Of a stretch of 64,000 nucleotides of DNA, positions 1-9,861 are shown piece by piece. The stretch is from assembly GCA_039977295.1 (NCBI GenBank), contig JBDWDN010000003.1:372001-436000 (forward strand), in the 5' to 3' direction. The first letter of the stretch is position 1. Each line of letters opens with the position of its first letter. The notes below the pieces were generated by a model. That model did no database searches, was not told where the DNA came from, and saw only the letters and a program-made list of their open reading frames with translations. The translations under genes and the position numbers were made by a program. This stretch comes from Hellea sp039977295. Its GTDB lineage: Bacteria; Pseudomonadota; Alphaproteobacteria; Caulobacterales; Maricaulaceae.

Positions 1-1
1 C

Positions 2-952
2 CGGAAATTATTAGGGGCCATTCCCTATACGATTGGGGCGGTGATTGTCTTAAGTTCTTTTGTTTACGCGACGGCCGCGCATTTATCACCAGGAAATTAT
101 AATCTGGATAGCACATTGGATTATGGGCATATGGCTTTAATTGCAGAATGTTTGGCATTTGCAGCGGCCATTGTGATTCGGCTTTCGGGCCTTCGTCGGG
201 AACGGGATAGAGCCTTGCAGGCCGAACTGTTATTAGCCCAAGATAAATTAAAACTGTCCTCTGATTTACAGGCCTCTCAAGCCAATTATATCAATGCCCG
301 CAAAATGTCTGATATCAGGCGCAATCAGCTTTCATCTGTCAGTCATGACTTACAACAACCACTCGCCTCTCTACGCCAGGCCCTTGGCAGGATAGGCGGG
401 CCTGATGAAGATGCCAAACAACAAATGTATACAGCCTTTGATTACTTGGAGTCTTTGGCGCGTGACCAAATCACAGCGGGGAAAATCGGCACGACGGCGC
501 ATTTGGATGGAAGTTTAGAGCGTTTTCCGGTTAGAACATTGCTCGATAATATTTATGAAATGTTCAAAGATGAAGCGGCGTCAAAGGGACTAAATTTTCG
601 ATATCGCCCGATGGACGCGACTGTAACATCTGACCCGATTGGCTTAATGCGGGCGATTAATAATCTTGTCTCAAATGCGATTAAACATACTGAAGAGGGC
701 GGCGTTTTATTGGCCGCTAGACGCCGTCATGGACGTGTTAGGATAGAGGTTTGGGATACAGGTGCGGGCATGACACAAAGTGATTTAGACCGCTATACGC
801 TGCGCCATGAAAAGAGCGAAAACTCGCAAGGCGCAGGGCTAGGACTCGCCATTGTCACTGAAATCTCAGAGGCATTAGACCTTGATTTTGAAATGCATTC
901 CAAACCTAGAAAGGGCTCATCCGCTTTTCTGTACGTTCCGCATTCGGCCTAA
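2..952 (+). CDS. Membrane sensor histidine kinase, C-terminal part (5' end outside window)
   Basis: The reading frame is open to the left edge, so the N-terminus is missing. Numbering from the internal GTG at 41, the first residues and the stretch at about 30-50 are hydrophobic membrane segments. A short coiled linker follows, then a HisKA domain whose H-box SVSHDLQQPL carries the phospho-acceptor H102. The HATPase_c domain shows an N-box (NNLVSNAIKH, 207-216), a G1 box (DTGAG, 239-243) and a G2 box (GAGLGL, 264-269). It should autophosphorylate on His in response to an unseen signal. No response regulator gene lies downstream, so the partner is upstream or elsewhere. The membrane segments followed directly by a kinase core resemble 7TMR-DISM-type kinases, which is inference because the sensor part is not in the window. 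Confidence 0.9.
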   Translation, partial: RKLLGAIPYTIGAVIVLSSFVYATAAHLSPGNYNLDSTLDYGHMALIAECLAFAAAIVIRLSGLRRERDRALQAELLLAQDKLKLSSDLQASQANYINARKMSDIRRNQLSSVSHDLQQPLASLRQALGRIGGPDEDAKQQMYTAFDYLESLARDQITAGKIGTTAHLDGSLERFPVRTLLDNIYEMFKDEAASKGLNFRYRPMDATVTSDPIGLMRAINNLVSNAIKHTEEGGVLLAARRRHGRVRIEVWDTGAGMTQSDLDRYTLRHEKSENSQGAGLGLAIVTEISEALDLDFEMHSKPRKGSSAFLYVPHSA

Positions 953-957
953 ATAAA

Positions 958-975
958 ATGGGGTGTTTACCCCAT
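958..975. terminator. Short perfect hairpin after the kinase gene
   Basis: A 7-bp perfect inverted repeat, ATGGGGT-GTTT-ACCCCAT, starts 5 bases after the kinase stop codon. There is no T-run, so it is either a weak terminator or 3' stabiliser of the kinase mRNA, or an operator for the RTX gene that begins about 80 bp further on. Confidence 0.35.
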
Positions 976-1056
976 ATCGCAATTATTAGCCTCATGTGAA
1001 AAGCCTCGCGGGGTAGTCCATAATTTCTGCCCAATAGATCTAATATGGGGCGAGCC

Positions 1057-4000
1057 ATGTATTTTAAAACTCAACTAGACCGGAACCTTTCTTTTGATAA
1101 CGGCTTTGATTTTTCAGGCGGTGGTTTCGCACAAAACTATGGCATAGCCCCCGCAAATCTGCTTACAACTACGGCGCTTACGCAGCAATCTTCGTTAACC
1201 CTATTTCAGCCCAATGAAAATCTACTCGCAGCCCCAGACCCGGGACCGCTAGAGCAAACGCCAGGACAATCAGCTCTTGCCGATTTTAGCGATAATTTGG
1301 AGAGTTTAGAGGGTACGGTTGAGACAATATTGGGCGGCGTCACCACCGCGAAAGAGACCGCGGAGACGATACAATCTGCTTTAGGTATATTTGGTGATAT
1401 TGCCGATGCGGCTGATACGGTTGCAGATGTGTTGAAGGGCTTTGAGAATGTTCTGAAATTGGTCGGTAAGGTTAGCTTTCTAAGGCCCTTTGCTCGTAAG
1501 CTTGAAGATGTCTTTGATAACATGGAGGCGAAGGTTCGCCAGATAGAAACAAAGACCCGAAAAATAGATAAAAAGTTAGAAGAAGAACAAGACTTTGTTG
1601 ATTCTATGATTGATGAACTCACGAGTTATGAATCTGGCTTACAAATCGCGTTGTCCGAAATTGTTTCATTCCGACAAACCATTGACCAAGCTGATATGGC
1701 CTATAATCGGCTTTCCGATACTGATGCCGGGGCGAATGGCGGGTTAGAGGCCAGTATCATTTCAATATTTGGCGATGCGAATGACGAATTTGGAAATCTT
1801 GATAGCTTTCTGGGGGATGTCATACCCAAGCTTGATCCCCTAGAGCTTGGTAGCTTAAACGCTATCTTTGGAGATATTACGAACGTCATCAGCATTGCAG
1901 TGCCGTTGCAAAATCAAATCGAGGCTATAGCGAGGGAGCTTGATTTTCTAAAAGCCCCATTGAATATTTTGGATGAGGCTCTTTCACCTGTTGAGGATGT
2001 TCTAGATGCTGCTGCGATAATTTTCGATATATTTGTAGCCCCTATTTTGGATCCGATATTGGACGCCATAGGGGTTACGGCGCTGTTTGACAGTATCGAA
2101 GCGGAACTTTTAAAATTGCTCCCGGACACATCAGGGATTTTTGATATTGATACTGACCTTGCCGCTATATTCTCCGCTATAGATATTGACTTCATAGAGG
2201 GCATTATTGATTTGCCTAATTTTGAAAATACACTTCTACCCGCCTTTCTGGACCCCATTACGGGATTGGCGGATGGCGTTATCATCACGCCTGAGGGGGA
2301 AACAGATGCGACGGGCGGGACAGGTAACGATCTGATCAGCGGCAATGATTTAAATAATACACTGATGGGCGGTGATGGGGATGACGTCTTCACCCCGGGC
2401 GGAGGCAATGATATCGTCTATGGCGGCGAGGGTGACGATACGGCAATTTTTGACGCGTCCATTTCTGAATTTAGATTTTCTCAACTCGAGGATGGACGCT
2501 TTGTGATTGAGCATGATGCGCCCGCAAGTTTTGGTGCGGATCAAGGGCGCAACATTTTTGACTCGGTTGAAAACTATCTCTTCTCCGACGGAACTGTCTT
2601 CACGCAAAGCATGCTGGCGGACGTTATTGAAGTGACGGGGACGCAGAGCGTTTACGGTTTTTCTGAAGATGAATTTCTAATTGGAAATCATGAAGATAAT
2701 AGCATTAATGCGGGGGGCGGAGATGATTACCTTTTCGGCGGGGCTGGGGATGATTATTTATTTGGTGGTCTCGGCGATGATATCCTAAATGGCGGCGGTC
2801 AAGCAGACAGCCTTCATGGTGGGTTGGGTTTTGATATTGTAACATTTGCCGGACAGGCAGATCCCATCGTCATGATTTTACTAGGCCAGTCATCTGTGCA
2901 CCGGAATTATTTAACCATTCCAGCAGGCGAATTCACAAATTATTCTAGTATCGAAGGTGTTATCGGAAGTGATGGGAACGACATATTATATGGAGGTCTC
3001 GGCAATGAGAGATTAGAGGGTGGTAATGGGTCAGACATTCTACGAGGGCTTAATGGGAATGATGTTCAACTGGGAAATAACGGCAACGATTTCTTATTTG
3101 GGGATTGGGGTTTTGATACGCTTGATGGCGGAAGTGGTGACGATCATTTTATAACAGGGCAGAATAGTGATGTGGTCAATGGCGGCGATGGTTATGATAC
3201 ACTTTTTTATGGGTCATCAGATGGCCGTCCTTCTGTGCTTGTTCCTGTATTAGCCACCGTTGGGTATGACAACCCTCCCGCTTCCGATGGCAGTGACTGG
3301 TCAGGAATCCCGGATCGAATTATAGTTGATGCTGAAACTGGAACTGTCGAAGAATATGATGCTGTCCAGGGAATTGTCGTCCAGTATTCATTAACGGGTA
3401 CGGATAGTTTTGAAAATATAGAACGTATTATCGGTTCAAACGGCGATGATATTTATAATGGCTCCACAACCACCCAGACATTTTGGGGTGGGTCGGGCAA
3501 TGATATTATCCGCTCGGGCGGAACCTTGCGCGGCGAAGATGGTACATTTGGCCGCGACGGATTTTATGGCGGCGCGGGCGATGACACTATTTACCTCTCC
3601 GGCCTTGGGGATGAATGGGGCAATGGCGGCTCGGGCACTAATGAATATTTCTTTGATAATTTAGGCGAGTTAACTGACGATTATTATCTACGGATAAATG
3701 CAGGCCCGCATTCAGGTCAGGATACGCTAAGGTTTAGCTATCACGGCGTCGATGAAAATGGTGACCCTGCCGTCTTGTCAACGCCCTATAGCCTATCCAG
3801 CTACTCGACCGAGTTGAACGGAGTAGAAACCGTTTACCTAACCTTCTCACACCACCTTGGCTTCAACCGATATGGCGACATAGGCGTTGACGTTGAAATG
3901 AGAATAGACGGCGCCGAAATCATTCATGGGACGGCTAATAGTGACAATATAAGACATGAAATACCGGGCGTTGACATATTTTATGGCGGGGGGGGCGACG

Positions 4001-7000
4001 ACCGTATCACCGCGTTCAACATGACAGTTTACGGCGAAGAGGGCGATGATTTAATTTCTGGAGGAAGCGGTTTTCGCTATGGCGGCGAAGGTAATGACTA
4101 CATAACTGGTGGCGGTTTGGATGGAGGAACGCTTGATGGCGGTGCAGGGAATGATATCTTTCAAATTAGTGCCGGCGCACTCACGCTAATTGGCGGAACT
4201 GGAAAGGATTTATTGATTCTAAACGGTGCGACATCAACGGATATTCATATTGGCGATGAAACTTATTTATCAACTTTTACGGATCGTGATCCAGACCAAA
4301 TAACCTATGAACTGACATTTGTTTTATCCGAAGCAGGGAATGATGATTATTTGGGTATAGAAGATGTATTAGGGAATAATGGTGATGATACAATAAGAGG
4401 TAGTGAATTTGCCAATGAGCTTAATGGCCTCTTTAACGATGACACCTTATATGGGCTGGGCGGAGATGACCGCCTGTTCGGAAGTTCCGGCACGGATACT
4501 TTATATGGAGGCGCGGGTAATGACCTCCTAAATGCCGGCCAAATAGAAGACGGTGATAGTAGCACCATTGAAACTGTAGACGGTGGAGAAGGTAACGATA
4601 CTTTGTCCTTTGAATATATGCCTGAAATTACGACGGCCCAAAACCCATATTTTTTATCTAATTTCCGGGGACTTGAAGGTGAAGCAAATGTCGACCTCCT
4701 TGCTGGGGTTGGAGTCTATAATTATATAGATGGGCCGGAAACAACCACGGTAAACTTTACCAATATTGAGAACGTGACGGGCGGTCATTTGAATGATGAA
4801 ATTTATGGTGATGATGCTTCTAACCGACTGATTGGAGGCCGCGGAAATGATATTGTCCACGGCCGCGGCGGCGATGATTACCTCGTAGGCGGCCGTGGAG
4901 ATGATGAGCTAGTTGGCGGCGATGGCGATGATATTCTCATAGCTGGACAGGGAAGTGATAATTATGTTGGAGGCACTGGTACAGATAGCCTCGTTTTAAA
5001 TGGCGCAGATCAAGGCGGATTTATTGACTTATCAGCAGGCGTAATGACGCAAAGTTACACCATTGAAACGCCTATATGGGCAGACGGCGGGCCGACCATA
5101 AAAGTAGTGGCTTATAGTAACCATGTGGTAGGAAACGCTACTTTCGATTTGACCGCCGAACAGTTTTACCGTGGGACGCAGTTGAATTTCATTACACGGG
5201 AAGACTTAGCCTTTCTAAATCATTCCGCCAATTTTGTTGCCCAAGCTCAAAATAGCGGTACAACCGATGAAAATGGCGTTTACACCCCCGGCCTTTATGA
5301 ACTGGCTTTCACCACACATGTAGAAACCTCAACGAGCACAGTCTCAGGCGTCGAAAATGTAATCGGCAGTACGGGGAATGATGTCATCACAGGTTCGGAT
5401 GGGAATAATGAACTCTCCGGTAGCGGCGGCGATGATATTATAAATGGCGGCTTGGGGAACGATATCCTCGACGGCGGAGCGGGACTGGATCAACTCTTTG
5501 GCGGTGAAGGGGATGATCTATTTTTGAGTAGCCTTGAAGATAGTGACACAGAGGAAGACGATCCTGATAATCTCATCGACACGCATGACGGTGCAGATGT
5601 TATTGATGGAGGTAACGGCATAGATGCCATCAGCTATGAAAACTCCTCGGTTGGCGTGACTGCCGACCTTGCGGCTGGCACAGGACATGGCGGCGATGCC
5701 GAAGGTGATAGCTATGCAAATATCGAAAGCGCAATTGGATCGGCATTTGATGATGTATTGATATCGGGTTCGTCAGGAGGCCGTTTGCTTGGCGATGGTA
5801 ATTCTGTTGGTGCAGATGACGTCATCACGGGCGGCAATGATACGCTGACACAACACAGCGTAGATTCGGGCGAGTTCTCTTTCTGGGGCGATTATAATAG
5901 TGTCGAAGGGACGCTGCATGGCGGCGACGATGTTATCTCCGGCGATATCGGCACAAGATTTTCCTCAGGCGATGCGCAGCGTAATTTTGGAACTGTAAAT
6001 GGAGGTGATGATATCATCACGATAACAGGCTCGGATCAAGTGCGTGATTTTGCAGGTGACGTCTATGACGCCTTCGCGGCGTCTATGACAATCGGCGGAG
6101 ATGACACAATAACTGTCACAGGCCATCATAGCAGTACGCTCTGGATCATGGGGGATATTGAAACGCTTGATTTTGGCGCAACCGCCACTGGCGGAAATGA
6201 TATCATTTCAGTGGCCAGCACGAGCGGGGCGACATCCATATTCATTGGGGATGTTTATTATTTGCTAGGTGCGCTCACGGCGGGCAACGATACTATAACT
6301 GGCGGCGAGGGTTCACAGCAATTAACGGGAGATGTCCAATTCCTGGATGGTGAGATGTTGCTTGCCGGTAATGACATCATAGACGGCGGCGCAGGTGATG
6401 ACCTGATCTATGGCGAATATATTACCTTTAGAAGCGGTTCTATCGGCGCTGGCGGGAATGATACGCTTTCCGGGGATGAGGGAAATGATCAGATTTTCGG
6501 TCAATTTGGAAATGATGTTCTAAATGGTGATGAAGGTGATGATAGTCTCTTTGGGGGCGAAGGTGCCGATAGATTATTAGGAAGCGCAGGCGCAGATATT
6601 AATGATGGCGGTATTGGTTTTGACAGCATGGATTATCGAAATGCCACCTCTCGTGTTGTATTCAATGTAGAGACAGGCGGCACATTGGGCGATGCTGCAG
6701 GCGATAGCTATATCAGCATCGAACGCTTTTATGGGTCTGATTTCAACGACACCATAAACGGCTCTGACGCCAATGAATTTCTCTATGGTGAGGACGGCAA
6801 TGATGTCATAAATGGCGGGGGCGGCATTGACCGCATCTATGGCGGGGCCGGCAATGACGTGCAGCGCGGTCAAGAGGGTAATGATACGCTTTACGGCTCT
6901 GCGGGCGCAGATCAACTCAATGGCGGGGTCGGAACAGATGTCGCTAATTATAGCCTCGCAACGGCAGCTGTCGCGCTTAGCTTGGCGACAGGCGGAACTC

Positions 7001-8154
7001 TGGGCGAGGCGGCAGGCGACACTTATTTCGGGATAGAGTCTGTTTATGGCTCTGACTTTAATGATGCTCTAACGGGCAGTAACGGCACGAATGACCTACG
7101 CGGCGGAGAGGGTGATGATATCCTTGACGGGGCCGGCGGGAATGACCGCCTTTATGGCGGAGATGGCGCAGATAGCCTCACAGGCGGTAGCGGTATTGAT
7201 ACGGCGCATTATGCCACGGCCAGCGCAGCGGTGACCCTTGATCTCGCTGCGGGCGGAACAGGCGGCGAAGCGGCTGGTGATACATATGATTCAATTGAAT
7301 GGGTTGTGGGCTCGGACTTTGATGACGATATCACTGGTGATGATTTGGCAAACCGCCTTAGCGGCGGAGATGGGGCAGATTCGCTAAACGGCGCTGGCGG
7401 GAATGACCGCCTCCTTGGCGGCGATGGAAATGATATCATTAATGGCGGGGACGGCGTTGATACAATCTTTGGCCAAGACGGCGATGATGTTATGACAGGC
7501 GGAGCCGGAAATGATTTCTTCTTTGGCGGTCTTGGTACGGATAGCCATGATGGCGGGGACGGTATTGACACGGTATCTTATTTGAATTCCGCACAGGGAT
7601 TTTTATTATTTATGGACGATCCAGAAACGGGTACCTTTGAGGCTGCAGGTGATAGCTTTGTAAGTATTGAAAGGGTTTTTGCGTCCAATCATGATGACGC
7701 GATTGTTGGAGCAAGCGATAGCTCAGAATCGATGTTCGGATTCGGAGGTAATGATATCTTATGGGGCGGATATGGAACCGCGAGCGACAGCCTCTTTGGC
7801 GGTACTGGTGATGACCATTTTGTTTACGGCATCAATGAAGGTGCAGATGTTATTTTCGATTTTCAAACAGGCCCGGGCTCAAATGAAGTCATTGAGTTTT
7901 GGAATGCCAATTCGGCTCATGATAGTTTTGCTGAAATCATGGCAATCACTTCGCAAGTGGGTAATAATGTCATTTTCGATTTTGGCGCAGGAAATACCCT
8001 GACCCTCGTCAATGTCGATATAAACGATCTTACAATGGATCACTTTGTTGGTATCAATAGCGCAGAACCCTTGAATAACCCGACGGTTTTTGCAGGCGAA
8101 CCCTTCGACATCGACATTATAAGCCAAACGTTAGAAATGGATGTTTTGATTTGA
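1057..8154 (+). CDS. Giant RTX-type calcium-binding secreted protein (about 2365 aa)
   Basis: A predicted extracellular protein of the RTX type, exported by type I secretion in this family. Residues 1-418 form a non-repeat N-terminal region rich in acidic and aliphatic residues, with a likely coiled coil at about 144-195. From about residue 419 to 2258 there are many blocks of the calcium-binding nonapeptide GGxGxDxxx. Five copies of a linker module containing (A/E)GD(S/T)(Y/F)xxIE are seen near 1533, 1869, 1974, 2061 and 2186. Residues 1592-1798 hold a different repeat of 27-32 residues. The last 110 residues contain GADVIFDF and a second IFDFG segment, like RTX C-termini that carry the uncleaved secretion signal. 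There is no classical signal peptide. ATG 1057 is preferred because a G-rich SD-like stretch lies between it and the alternative ATG at 1045. No catalytic domain was recognised and no TolC, HlyB or HlyD genes are nearby. Adhesin or surface-layer-like roles are possible but unproven. Confidence 0.93.
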   Translation: MYFKTQLDRNLSFDNGFDFSGGGFAQNYGIAPANLLTTTALTQQSSLTLFQPNENLLAAPDPGPLEQTPGQSALADFSDNLESLEGTVETILGGVTTAKETAETIQSALGIFGDIADAADTVADVLKGFENVLKLVGKVSFLRPFARKLEDVFDNMEAKVRQIETKTRKIDKKLEEEQDFVDSMIDELTSYESGLQIALSEIVSFRQTIDQADMAYNRLSDTDAGANGGLEASIISIFGDANDEFGNLDSFLGDVIPKLDPLELGSLNAIFGDITNVISIAVPLQNQIEAIARELDFLKAPLNILDEALSPVEDVLDAAAIIFDIFVAPILDPILDAIGVTALFDSIEAELLKLLPDTSGIFDIDTDLAAIFSAIDIDFIEGIIDLPNFENTLLPAFLDPITGLADGVIITPEGETDATGGTGNDLISGNDLNNTLMGGDGDDVFTPGGGNDIVYGGEGDDTAIFDASISEFRFSQLEDGRFVIEHDAPASFGADQGRNIFDSVENYLFSDGTVFTQSMLADVIEVTGTQSVYGFSEDEFLIGNHEDNSINAGGGDDYLFGGAGDDYLFGGLGDDILNGGGQADSLHGGLGFDIVTFAGQADPIVMILLGQSSVHRNYLTIPAGEFTNYSSIEGVIGSDGNDILYGGLGNERLEGGNGSDILRGLNGNDVQLGNNGNDFLFGDWGFDTLDGGSGDDHFITGQNSDVVNGGDGYDTLFYGSSDGRPSVLVPVLATVGYDNPPASDGSDWSGIPDRIIVDAETGTVEEYDAVQGIVVQYSLTGTDSFENIERIIGSNGDDIYNGSTTTQTFWGGSGNDIIRSGGTLRGEDGTFGRDGFYGGAGDDTIYLSGLGDEWGNGGSGTNEYFFDNLGELTDDYYLRINAGPHSGQDTLRFSYHGVDENGDPAVLSTPYSLSSYSTELNGVETVYLTFSHHLGFNRYGDIGVDVEMRIDGAEIIHGTANSDNIRHEIPGVDIFYGGGGDDRITAFNMTVYGEEGDDLISGGSGFRYGGEGNDYITGGGLDGGTLDGGAGNDIFQISAGALTLIGGTGKDLLILNGATSTDIHIGDETYLSTFTDRDPDQITYELTFVLSEAGNDDYLGIEDVLGNNGDDTIRGSEFANELNGLFNDDTLYGLGGDDRLFGSSGTDTLYGGAGNDLLNAGQIEDGDSSTIETVDGGEGNDTLSFEYMPEITTAQNPYFLSNFRGLEGEANVDLLAGVGVYNYIDGPETTTVNFTNIENVTGGHLNDEIYGDDASNRLIGGRGNDIVHGRGGDDYLVGGRGDDELVGGDGDDILIAGQGSDNYVGGTGTDSLVLNGADQGGFIDLSAGVMTQSYTIETPIWADGGPTIKVVAYSNHVVGNATFDLTAEQFYRGTQLNFITREDLAFLNHSANFVAQAQNSGTTDENGVYTPGLYELAFTTHVETSTSTVSGVENVIGSTGNDVITGSDGNNELSGSGGDDIINGGLGNDILDGGAGLDQLFGGEGDDLFLSSLEDSDTEEDDPDNLIDTHDGADVIDGGNGIDAISYENSSVGVTADLAAGTGHGGDAEGDSYANIESAIGSAFDDVLISGSSGGRLLGDGNSVGADDVITGGNDTLTQHSVDSGEFSFWGDYNSVEGTLHGGDDVISGDIGTRFSSGDAQRNFGTVNGGDDIITITGSDQVRDFAGDVYDAFAASMTIGGDDTITVTGHHSSTLWIMGDIETLDFGATATGGNDIISVASTSGATSIFIGDVYYLLGALTAGNDTITGGEGSQQLTGDVQFLDGEMLLAGNDIIDGGAGDDLIYGEYITFRSGSIGAGGNDTLSGDEGNDQIFGQFGNDVLNGDEGDDSLFGGEGADRLLGSAGADINDGGIGFDSMDYRNATSRVVFNVETGGTLGDAAGDSYISIERFYGSDFNDTINGSDANEFLYGEDGNDVINGGGGIDRIYGGAGNDVQRGQEGNDTLYGSAGADQLNGGVGTDVANYSLATAAVALSLATGGTLGEAAGDTYFGIESVYGSDFNDALTGSNGTNDLRGGEGDDILDGAGGNDRLYGGDGADSLTGGSGIDTAHYATASAAVTLDLAAGGTGGEAAGDTYDSIEWVVGSDFDDDITGDDLANRLSGGDGADSLNGAGGNDRLLGGDGNDIINGGDGVDTIFGQDGDDVMTGGAGNDFFFGGLGTDSHDGGDGIDTVSYLNSAQGFLLFMDDPETGTFEAAGDSFVSIERVFASNHDDAIVGASDSSESMFGFGGNDILWGGYGTASDSLFGGTGDDHFVYGINEGADVIFDFQTGPGSNEVIEFWNANSAHDSFAEIMAITSQVGNNVIFDFGAGNTLTLVNVDINDLTMDHFVGINSAEPLNNPTVFAGEPFDIDIISQTLEMDVLI

Positions 8155-8195
8155 AGAATCTCCAATGTCCGCTCCGGGATATTTTCACTATTTCC

Positions 8196-8221
8196 AAAAA
8201 AAAGGGAGCCTCAAGGCTCCC
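8196..8221 (-). terminator. Rho-independent terminator of the yebC transcript
   Basis: On the minus strand, GGGAGCC-TTGA-GGCTCCC is followed by eight T residues (A-run at 8196-8203 on plus). It lies 26 bp past the yebC stop. Its inverted repeat may also slow transcripts of the converging RTX gene. Confidence 0.85.
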
Positions 8222-8247
8222 TCATAAATTCGTTATTGGTTTAAAGG

Positions 8248-9027
8248 CTATTCATCATCTTCCAATGTCGCCATGGCCTCTTCGGTCATGTCGAAATTGT
8301 GGAAGACGGTGCCGACATCGTCGCAATCTTCTAGCGCGTCGGAGAGGCGCATGACGGCTGCGGCTTGGGCTGGATTGTCAATGTCGTTTTGAGCTCTCCA
8401 GACGAGGTTGATAGATTTGGCTTCTCCAAATGTTTTTTCAAGCTCGGCGGAAACTGTGCCCAGATCATCTCGTGCTGTCCAGATTGTGTGAACGGGTTCA
8501 TATTCGTCCCATTGGTCATCGGCGGCGCTATCGGTTTCGCAATCATCTGCACCCGCCATAATCGCCGCTTCCATCATGCCGTCTTCATCCGTGACGGAAA
8601 GATCATATTCAATCTTGCCAACCTGGTCGAACATAAAGGCGACGGAACCTGTTTCGCCTAGCGCGCCGCCATTTTTTGAAAAGGCCGTGCGCACAGCCAT
8701 GGCCGCGCGGTTCTTATTATCTGTGCTGGCTTCGACGATGAAACCAATGCCGCCCGGACCAAAGCCTTCATAGCGAATTTCTTCATAATCATCTCCGTCG
8801 CCGCCCGCGCCTTTATCAACCGCGCGCTGGATATTATCCTTGGGCATGGACTGACCCTTGGCATTATTAATTGCTAAACGCAGGCGCGGGTTCATATCGG
8901 GGTCGGGGCCGCCAATTTTCGACGCAATCGCAATATCTTTTGCGAGTTTAGAAAAGAGCTTAGAGCGGGCCTTATCCTGGCGACCTTTGCGGTGCTGGAT
9001 ATTGGCCCATTTTGAATGGCCTGCCAT
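8248..9027 (-). CDS. yebC: YebC/PmpR family regulator or translation factor
   Basis: The protein starts MAGHSKWANIQHRKGRQD, the signature N-terminus of the YebC/PmpR/TACO1 family, and its length of 259 aa is somewhat above the usual 240-250. The family includes DNA-binding regulators such as PmpR, and later work links YebC and TACO1 to translation of difficult peptide stretches such as polyproline. A cytoplasmic role is expected. Internal motifs AINNAKGQSMPKDNIQRA and the acidic C-terminus (TLEDDE) fit the family. In many bacteria yebC sits beside ruvC; here it stands alone between the RTX gene and a sirtuin gene, with its own terminator downstream. Confidence 0.95.
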   Translation of the reverse strand: MAGHSKWANIQHRKGRQDKARSKLFSKLAKDIAIASKIGGPDPDMNPRLRLAINNAKGQSMPKDNIQRAVDKGAGGDGDDYEEIRYEGFGPGGIGFIVEASTDNKNRAAMAVRTAFSKNGGALGETGSVAFMFDQVGKIEYDLSVTDEDGMMEAAIMAGADDCETDSAADDQWDEYEPVHTIWTARDDLGTVSAELEKTFGEAKSINLVWRAQNDIDNPAQAAAVMRLSDALEDCDDVGTVFHNFDMTEEAMATLEDDE

Positions 9028-9127
9028 GAGGAAATGTCCTTCGATTAGTATAGTTTGAGGGCGTTCTAAGGGAAGCGAGCCAAAGCCGCAAGGCTTAGGA
9101 ATTCAGAGACTTACAAATTCAGACCGC

Positions 9128-9838
9128 TTAGGAGGCCAAAACTTCATCCACCCAAAGCGGAACGAGATGCCCTGCCGACCCTAAGCGGCTTTCATCGAAA
9201 TGATGAGAACCCTGGGAGCGCTCTAGATTGAGCTCTAAGGTTTGTTTGCCGAGGGAATTTGCCATTTGCACAAACCCCGCAGCCGGATAGACGGCGCCGC
9301 TTGTCCCAATGGAAACAAAGAGGTCGCAGCTGTCGACAGCATTTTCAATGGCGTCCATATGATAAGGCATTTCGCCAAACCAAACAATGTCAGGGCGGGG
9401 GCTCCCTTTTACATGGCAAGACGGGCAAAGCATATCAGGCGAGGCATCCTCAAGGTGGTCCCAGCGGTGCTCACAAATTCCGCACAGCATTGAGGTCAGG
9501 ATACCATGCATATGGATAACGCCGCTGACGCCGCCGCGTTCATGAAGGTCATCAACATTTTGCGTGATAAGGGTTAGCTTTCCGCCTTGCTTGGCGAGGC
9601 CTCCCTCTAATGTGGCGAGCGCGATATGGGCGGCATTGGGCTTAACGGTTTTCAGGGCCGCGCGCCGCATATTGTAAAAATTGTGAACCAATTGCGGGTC
9701 TTTGAAATAGCCTTGCGGCGTCGCGACGTCTTCAACCTTGTGGTTTTCCCACAGCCCGCCAGCCGCGCGGAACGTATCAATACCGCTTTCTGCTGAAATA
9801 CCGGCGCCTGTTAGGATAACTATGTTTTTGCTTTTCAT
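9128..9838 (-). CDS. cobB: Sir2-family NAD-dependent protein deacylase (CobB type)
   Basis: A sirtuin that removes acyl groups from lysines using NAD+. The NAD-binding motif GAGISAESGI is at residues 11-20, followed by TQNVDDLH at 92-99. The catalytic histidine is H111 (HMHG). A zinc site is formed by C119, C122, C138 and C141. Y55 and R58 form the YxxR pair that in class III sirtuins (SIRT5, E. coli CobB) recognises succinyl and malonyl groups, so desuccinylation is likely in addition to deacetylation (inference from the family). At 236 aa it has the compact bacterial length. The gene is divergent from the phosphatase gene at 9862, with 23 bp between the start codons, so both promoters must be compact or overlap. 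Confidence 0.95.
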   Translation of the reverse strand: MKSKNIVILTGAGISAESGIDTFRAAGGLWENHKVEDVATPQGYFKDPQLVHNFYNMRRAALKTVKPNAAHIALATLEGGLAKQGGKLTLITQNVDDLHERGGVSGVIHMHGILTSMLCGICEHRWDHLEDASPDMLCPSCHVKGSPRPDIVWFGEMPYHMDAIENAVDSCDLFVSIGTSGAVYPAAGFVQMANSLGKQTLELNLERSQGSHHFDESRLGSAGHLVPLWVDEVLAS

Positions 9839-9861
9839 ATTTCGGAGTCTAAAAGGAAAAT

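Noticed and set aside
1206..2607. Several minus-strand frames inside the RTX gene
   Set aside because: They are antisense shadows of repeat-rich coding sequence with biased codons.
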